NCBI GenBank assembly: GCA_001515955.1 | Contig: LOES01000251.1 | Coordinates: 1-10,839 of the forward strand | DNA from: Clostridia bacterium BRH_c25 | GTDB lineage: Bacteria; Bacillota_A; Clostridia; Lutisporales; Lutisporaceae | Length of the DNA: 10,839 nt | Reading direction: 5' to 3' | Shown: positions 6,772-10,839 of the stretch, one piece after another | How the letters are laid out: each line of letters opens with the position of its first letter | Numbering within the stretch: position 1 is the first letter of the stretch | Position numbers and translations under genes: made by a program | Notes under the pieces: generated by a model | Seen by the model: only the letters and a program-made list of their open reading frames with translations | Told to the model about the DNA's origin: nothing | Database searches by the model: none

Positions 6772-7947
6772 ATGGCAGCCAGAAGTCGAAATTTATTATT
6801 GGGTTTCATGATATTTTGTACAATATTTTCACTGGTCAGCTCAAGAAATATGGTGGTTCCGGTATATTCCAACAGCTTGGAAGCGGACGAAAACAGCACT
6901 GAGTACTACATAGATCAGAAGAATCCTGATTGGGAGCTTATGAAGAATAGGGTCAAGGTCAAAGGTATTTATATGACAGGTAATACCGTTGGATATCAAG
7001 AGAGGTTCAATAAGCTTATAGACTTGGTAAAGACCACAGAGATAAATGCTGTGGTAATCGATGTGAAGGATGACAATGGGTTGATGACTTATTCCAGTGA
7101 GCTTTCTGATGTTCAGTTTACCGGAGCAAATAAAAATGTACGCATAAAGGATATTAATGCAGTAATGAAGGTTCTGCGGGAAAACAATATATATGCGATA
7201 GCCAGAATTGTTACCTTCAAGGACAGAACAGCCGGGGATAAATATGCCAACCTGGCTGTAAAGAATACCAGCGGAGGTATATGGAGAGATCGGCACGGAA
7301 TGTCCTGGCTGAACCCACACAATAGAGAGTCGTGGGATTATATTGTCGATATAGCAGAAGAAGCTGCGATAAAAGGCTTTAACGAGATACAATTTGATTA
7401 TGTAAGGTTTCCTACTGATGGAAATACTAAAATAATCGACTATGGTGCTAGTGCCGTAGGCAAGTCCAAGGCAGAAGCGATTGCAGAATTTCTTTCCTAT
7501 GGCAGGGAGAGATTAAGCAAAAAGGGAGTGGTGGTGTCAGCGGATGTTTTCGGACTTGTGACAACTACCAAGGATGATATGAATATTGGTCAGCATCTTG
7601 AGTCAATAGCTAAAAGTGTTGATGTAATTTGTCCAATGGTTTATCCATCCCACTATGGCAAGGGAAGCTATGGGGTGGCAGAGCCGGACTTTGAGCCTTA
7701 TAAGATAGTGAACCGGAGCATGACCGTCGCACAGGATAGAATAGCTGCAATGAAGGAAGTGAACCGGAAGGCGATATTGAGACCATGGCTTCAGGACTTT
7801 ACAGCATCATATCTTCCCAAATATAAAAGATACGGCCCGGATGAGGTAAGAGCGCAAATAAAGGCTACATACGATGCAGGGGCAGAGGAATGGCTGCTTT
7901 GGAATGCAGGTAACAAGTTTACGGCAGGAGCATTGAACAAGGAGTAA
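6772..7947 (+). CDS. Putative glycoside hydrolase, DUF4015 family, membrane-anchored
   Basis: A 391-residue protein with a short basic N-terminus and one hydrophobic segment (about 8-23), either an uncleaved anchor or a signal peptide. The rest is expected outside the membrane. The body resembles a TIM-barrel 'putative glycosyl hydrolase' (DUF4015). Visible strand motifs are VKGIYMTG (63-70), INAVVIDVKDDNG (91-103), IYAIARIVTFKD (140-151), GFNEIQFDYVRFPTDG (202-217), VVVSADVFG (253-261), DVICPMVYPSHY (284-295), LRPWLQDF (336-343) and EEWLLWNA (372-379). Acidic residues at strand ends, such as D209 and D258, are candidate catalytic or substrate-binding positions. The substrate of this family is not established, to my knowledge; a cell-wall or exopolysaccharide glycan would fit its location. 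ATG 6772 has AAAGGAG 8 bases upstream; a GTG one codon earlier is closer to it and less likely. The gene stands alone between two terminators. Confidence 0.88.
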   Translation: MAARSRNLLLGFMIFCTIFSLVSSRNMVVPVYSNSLEADENSTEYYIDQKNPDWELMKNRVKVKGIYMTGNTVGYQERFNKLIDLVKTTEINAVVIDVKDDNGLMTYSSELSDVQFTGANKNVRIKDINAVMKVLRENNIYAIARIVTFKDRTAGDKYANLAVKNTSGGIWRDRHGMSWLNPHNRESWDYIVDIAEEAAIKGFNEIQFDYVRFPTDGNTKIIDYGASAVGKSKAEAIAEFLSYGRERLSKKGVVVSADVFGLVTTTKDDMNIGQHLESIAKSVDVICPMVYPSHYGKGSYGVAEPDFEPYKIVNRSMTVAQDRIAAMKEVNRKAILRPWLQDFTASYLPKYKRYGPDEVRAQIKATYDAGAEEWLLWNAGNKFTAGALNKE

Positions 7948-7963
7948 AATGAAAATAATTAAT

Positions 7964-8002
7964 AAAGGCTATATCAGATATTTGTATTTGATATAGCCTT
8001 TT
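7964..8002 (+). terminator. Rho-independent terminator after the DUF4015 gene
   Basis: AAAGGCTATATCA (7964-7976) pairs perfectly with TGATATAGCCTTT (7989-8001), and the AT-rich bases between can extend the stem to a small loop. The T-run is short (TTTT, 7999-8002). The hairpin begins 17 bp after the stop codon. It separates this gene from the ribonucleotide reductase gene. Confidence 0.8.
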
Positions 8003-8057
8003 GTCGAAAAAATGACGATGATTTTATTGAATAGGAATAGTATTATATTTTGCCATA

Positions 8058-8066
8058 TGATACAAT
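8058..8066 (+). promoter_or_regulatory. Extended -10 promoter of nrdJ
   Basis: TGATACAAT is an extended -10 element: TG, one base, then TACAAT, a 5 of 6 match to TATAAT. No good -35 box is present 17 bp upstream, which is tolerated for extended -10 promoters. Transcription would start near 8073, inside the first NrdR-box-like site, giving a leader of about 50 bases. That is too short for a cobalamin riboswitch. Confidence 0.6.
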
Positions 8067-8075
8067 ATATAGTGC
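8062..8075. promoter_or_regulatory. NrdR box-like site 1
   Basis: ACAATATATAGTGC matches the NrdR box ACAATATATAGTGT (ACACTATATATTGT on the other strand) at 13 of 14 positions. It overlaps the -10 element and the likely transcription start. NrdR is the nucleotide-sensing zinc-finger/ATP-cone repressor of ribonucleotide reductase genes across bacteria. The nrdR gene itself is not in the window. Confidence 0.75.
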
Positions 8076-8093
8076 TAAGGAATGCAGTAACAT

Positions 8094-8107
8094 ACAAAAT
8101 ATAGTTT
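8094..8107. promoter_or_regulatory. NrdR box-like site 2
   Basis: ACAAAATATAGTTT matches the same box at 12 of 14 positions. Its start is 32 bp from the start of site 1, three helical turns, which is the tandem arrangement known for NrdR-regulated promoters. It ends directly against the ribosome binding site GGAGGTG (8108-8114). Confidence 0.7.
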
Positions 8108-8124
8108 GGAGGTGCTGATAAGCT

Positions 8125-10839
8125 GTGTTAACAAGCAATGCCATAAAAGTATTGGAAAAACGTTATTTGATAAAGGATGAGAATGGAAAAGTAATTGAAA
8201 CCCCTGAGCAAATGTTCAGGAGAGTTGCAAGTACTATAGCTGCTGCTGATAGTTTGTATGACAGCTCAGCTGACACTAAAGCAACTGAGGAAAAGTTTTA
8301 TAAGCTGATGAGCAAGCTTGAATTTGTACCAAATTCACCTACCCTGATGAATGCGGGGAGAGAGCTTGGGCAGTTGTCTGCCTGCTTTGTGCTTCCTGTT
8401 GAAGATTCTATGGAGGGTATTTTTGATGCTATCAAGAATGCTGCAATGATACATAAAAGCGGCGGAGGGACAGGCTTCAGCTTCAGCCGTCTTAGAGGCA
8501 AAGGGTCTACAGTAATGACTACCGGCGGTGTAGCATCAGGTCCCATAAGCTTTATGAAGGTATTCAATTCCGCAACAGAAGCAGTGAAGCAGGGAGGAAC
8601 CCGAAGAGGTGCCAATATGGGCATACTTCGCGTGGATCATCCGGACATACTTGAATTTATACAGTGCAAGAAAGACAGCAGCGATATAACCAATTTCAAT
8701 ATTAGTATTGCCATTACGGAAAAATTCATGAAAGCTGCTGAAAATGGTGAGGATTACGATCTGGTCGACCCGGCCTCCAAGAAAGCTGTGGGTAAGCTCA
8801 ATGCAAGAGAGGTATATGACCTTATAGTGGATATGGCCTGGAATAACGGCGAGCCGGGCATCATATTCCTGGACAGGATAAACAGAGACAATGCAGTTCC
8901 AAAGCTTGGTGAAATAGAGAGCACCAATCCATGCATAACCGGTGACTCATGGGTTCTGACCAAGGCGGGGCCTGCGCAGGTTAAGGATATATTAGGCGAG
9001 CAGGTAGAGCTTGCGTTAAATGGCTCCTATGCCATATCGGACAGTAAGGGTTTTTTCAGGACCGGCGTAAAAAACACAATTAGAATATGCACAGACCGGG
9101 GCTATGAGCTAAAGCTTACAAAGGATCATTTAGTAAGGACAGCGGCGGATATAACACGTTTCAAGGTTGATGAGGAATGGAAGGCAGCAGGGGATTTGAA
9201 GGCCGGAGATAAAATCATCCTATCCAACAATAGAGGAATCAAATGGGAAGGAAAAGGAAGTCTCGATGAAGGTTATTTATTAGGACTTCTGATAGGAGAC
9301 GGAACCCTGAAGAAAGAGTGGGGGATCATTTCTGTATGGGGTAGTGACGAAGAGGCAGTATCCTTGATGAAGGCAGCAGGAGAAGCAGCTCATACGCTGC
9401 CGCATCGTAGTGACTTCAAGGGTTTTCAATCTGTTATCAGTGACAGGACTGAGAATAGAATGAGACTTTCCGCACTCCGTGACCTTGCTGAAGCATATGG
9501 GATAATGCCTGGGAATAAAAAGCTTACAGCAGAGGTAGAGAAGAGCAGCTATGAGTTCTACCGGGGATTTATAAGAGGAATGTTTGACACTGACGGTACT
9601 GTTGCAGGTACACAGAAAAAAGGCCTGTCCGTAAGGCTTTGGCAGAATGACTTGGATACGCTGAAAGCTGTACAGAGAATGCTTGGCAGAATGGGAATCC
9701 TATCGACTATATACAGCAACCGTAAGGCGGAGGATACCAAATCCATGCCTGATGGTAAAGGCGGTTTGAAAGAATATAATGTAAAAGCGGGCCATGAGCT
9801 TGTTATTACACAAGATAACTTACATGTTTTCTCCGAAATCATAGGCTTCAGCAGCATCAAGAAGCAAAACCGATTGAAAGAGGGCTTGAGCAGCTACAAG
9901 CGAGCTTTGAACAGAGAACGGTTTTTTGCTGCCATTACAGAGACTGTTGAGCTGGGAGAAGCTGAAGTATTTGATGTTCAGGTTCCTGGGATAAATGCCT
10001 TTGATGCCAACGGAATATATATACACAACTGCGGCGAACAGCCGTTGCTCCCCTACGAATCCTGTAATCTGGGCTCAATAAATTTGATGAGCTGCTTAAA
10101 GAAGAGCAAAACAAAAACGGCAATAGATTATGACCGGCTGGGAAGCATTGTAGAGGATTCGGTGCATTTCCTTGATGACGTAATAGATGTCAACAAATAT
10201 CCACTGCCTATGGTTGATGAGATGACAAAAGGAACAAGGAAAATCGGCCTTGGAGTCATGGGCTTTGCTGATATGCTTATTGAGCTTGGCATTCCGTATA
10301 ACTCAGAGGAAGCTGTAAAGGCAGCAGAGGACATAATGAAATTCATAAATGACAGATCAAAGGAAGCCTCTGTAAAGCTGGCTGAGAAGAGAGGCGCCTT
10401 CAGATACTATGATGACAGTGTATTAAAAGAAAAAGGCGTTGCAATAAGGAACGCAACAACTACAACCATTGCACCAACCGGCACAATATCTATAATAGCC
10501 GGGGTATCCAGCGGCATAGAGCCATTATTTGCACTTTCCTTTGTGAGAAATGTAATGGACAATGATGAACTGCCGGAAGTAAATCCGCTATTTGAAAGGG
10601 TCGCCAAGGAAAGAGGCTTTTACAGTAATGAGCTGATGAGGGACATAGCAGCTCATGGCACTATTCACGATATTAAGAGCATACCTGAGGATATAAGGAG
10701 AGTATTCGTAACTGCTCATGATATAGAGCCGGAATGGCATATAAAGATACAGTCAGCTTTCCAAAGATATACCGACAATGCTGTATCCAAGACGGTCAAC
10801 TTTTCCAACTCAGCCACCAAGGAAGATGTAAGCGAGGTC
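8125..10839 (+). CDS. nrdJ: Adenosylcobalamin-dependent ribonucleotide reductase (class II), intein-containing, 3' end outside window
   Basis: The open frame codes 905 residues without a stop and runs off the window. It makes deoxyribonucleotides with a B12-derived radical. There is no N-terminal ATP cone; catalytic-domain sequence begins almost at once. N-extein features are VPNSPTLMNAG (68-78), C87 in QLSACFVLP (redox cysteine), HKSGGGTGFSFSRLRG (110-125) and GGTRRGANMG (157-166). The conserved NPCGEQ active site is split by an intein after residue 269. The C-extein begins at C636, the thiyl-radical cysteine, with the catalytic Glu two residues on and the second redox cysteine 11 residues on in YESCNLGSINL. 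ATTTTIAPTGTISIIAG and QRYTDNAVSKTVNF follow, typical of NrdJ. The start is GTG at 8125: a TAA lies two codons upstream, GGAGGTG is 10 bases away and no ATG is near. NrdR-like boxes suggest repression when dNTPs suffice. Confidence 0.95.
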   Translation, partial: MLTSNAIKVLEKRYLIKDENGKVIETPEQMFRRVASTIAAADSLYDSSADTKATEEKFYKLMSKLEFVPNSPTLMNAGRELGQLSACFVLPVEDSMEGIFDAIKNAAMIHKSGGGTGFSFSRLRGKGSTVMTTGGVASGPISFMKVFNSATEAVKQGGTRRGANMGILRVDHPDILEFIQCKKDSSDITNFNISIAITEKFMKAAENGEDYDLVDPASKKAVGKLNAREVYDLIVDMAWNNGEPGIIFLDRINRDNAVPKLGEIESTNPCITGDSWVLTKAGPAQVKDILGEQVELALNGSYAISDSKGFFRTGVKNTIRICTDRGYELKLTKDHLVRTAADITRFKVDEEWKAAGDLKAGDKIILSNNRGIKWEGKGSLDEGYLLGLLIGDGTLKKEWGIISVWGSDEEAVSLMKAAGEAAHTLPHRSDFKGFQSVISDRTENRMRLSALRDLAEAYGIMPGNKKLTAEVEKSSYEFYRGFIRGMFDTDGTVAGTQKKGLSVRLWQNDLDTLKAVQRMLGRMGILSTIYSNRKAEDTKSMPDGKGGLKEYNVKAGHELVITQDNLHVFSEIIGFSSIKKQNRLKEGLSSYKRALNRERFFAAITETVELGEAEVFDVQVPGINAFDANGIYIHNCGEQPLLPYESCNLGSINLMSCLKKSKTKTAIDYDRLGSIVEDSVHFLDDVIDVNKYPLPMVDEMTKGTRKIGLGVMGFADMLIELGIPYNSEEAVKAAEDIMKFINDRSKEASVKLAEKRGAFRYYDDSVLKEKGVAIRNATTTTIAPTGTISIIAGVSSGIEPLFALSFVRNVMDNDELPEVNPLFERVAKERGFYSNELMRDIAAHGTIHDIKSIPEDIRRVFVTAHDIEPEWHIKIQSAFQRYTDNAVSKTVNFSNSATKEDVSEV
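8932..10029 (+). mobile_element. Intein with LAGLIDADG homing endonuclease, in nrdJ
   Basis: A 366-residue in-frame protein intron. Block A begins at Cys1 with CITGDSWVLTKAG. Block B holds TKDH (63-66), with His66 the residue that assists the first acyl shift. The two dodecapeptide motifs of a LAGLIDADG endonuclease are YLLGLLIGDG (115-124, Asp123) and FIRGMFDTDG (213-222, Asp221), so both acidic catalytic positions are kept. Block F/G is VFDVQVPGINAFDANGIYIHN (346-366), one base-residue change from standard, ending in His365-Asn366 before extein Cys636. All residues for self-splicing are present, so an active element is likely. Splicing would restore NP-CGEQ with no scar. It separates the extein into 269 residues and at least 270 residues. 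Confidence 0.95.

Noticed and set aside
8067..8124. Cobalamin riboswitch upstream of the B12-dependent reductase
   Set aside because: The leader is only about 50 bases, far shorter than a cobalamin riboswitch, and no B12 box was seen.
8932..10029. Group I or II intron, or an inserted unrelated gene, inside nrdJ
   Set aside because: The reading frame is continuous through the insertion. The ends carry Cys1 and His-Asn/Cys splicing blocks, which identify a protein intron.
8298..10607. Minus-strand open frames across nrdJ (for example 8298-8624, 9558-9860, 10407-10607)
   Set aside because: All lie opposite the continuous NrdJ-intein frame, have low-complexity translations and lack start signals.
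1..10839. CRISPR array, toxin-antitoxin pair, transposase or phage genes
   Set aside because: No regularly spaced repeats and no matching protein signatures were seen on either strand; the intein is the only clear mobile element.

Overview
The window looks like a chromosomal segment of an anaerobic, probably clostridial, Bacillota. The support is indirect: strong GGAGG-type ribosome binding sites throughout, moderate-to-low GC, U-tailed hairpin terminators, a DUF4015 envelope protein and a class II (B12-dependent) ribonucleotide reductase. No marker gene fixes the genus.

Layout. (1) 1-146: a complete tRNA-Asn(GUU), followed by a 26-bp hairpin that can terminate transcription from both sides. 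(2) 165-1275: a FadR/FCD-type GntR regulator on the minus strand, then a regulator-like intergenic region. That region holds a 92-bp nested inverted repeat, TATAAT boxes for the regulator, a near-consensus sigma-70 promoter facing right, and several copies of one 13-bp motif that are probably the regulator's operators. (3) 1276-6671: a rightward operon of a SAM-dependent methyltransferase, an IlvD/Edd-family dehydratase and the three parts of a TRAP transporter (DctP lipoprotein, DctQ, DctM), closed by a strong terminator. (4) 6772-8002: a single gene for a membrane-anchored DUF4015 'putative glycoside hydrolase' with its own terminator. (5) 8058-10839: an NrdJ ribonucleotide reductase gene, cut by the window end. 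It is preceded by two NrdR-box-like sites 32 bp apart and interrupted by a 366-residue intein with a LAGLIDADG homing endonuclease, inserted exactly at the catalytic thiyl-radical cysteine.

How the parts fit. Region 3 reads as an uptake-and-dehydration module for an organic acid. The TRAP system would import a carboxylate such as a sugar acid, the IlvD-like enzyme would dehydrate it to a 2-keto-3-deoxy acid or similar product, and the divergent GntR regulator would switch the operon off without substrate. The methyltransferase at the head of the operon is the odd member: it is AT-richer than its neighbours and has no obvious role in such a pathway. Region 5 is housekeeping DNA precursor synthesis carrying a selfish protein element.

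No clearly new defence or mobile system was found. The best leads are the intein at the active-site cysteine, the repeated operator motif with its promoter geometry, the hairpin that may begin at the regulator's transcript start, and the methyltransferase-dehydratase-TRAP combination. All coordinates and motifs were read by eye; no database search was run.
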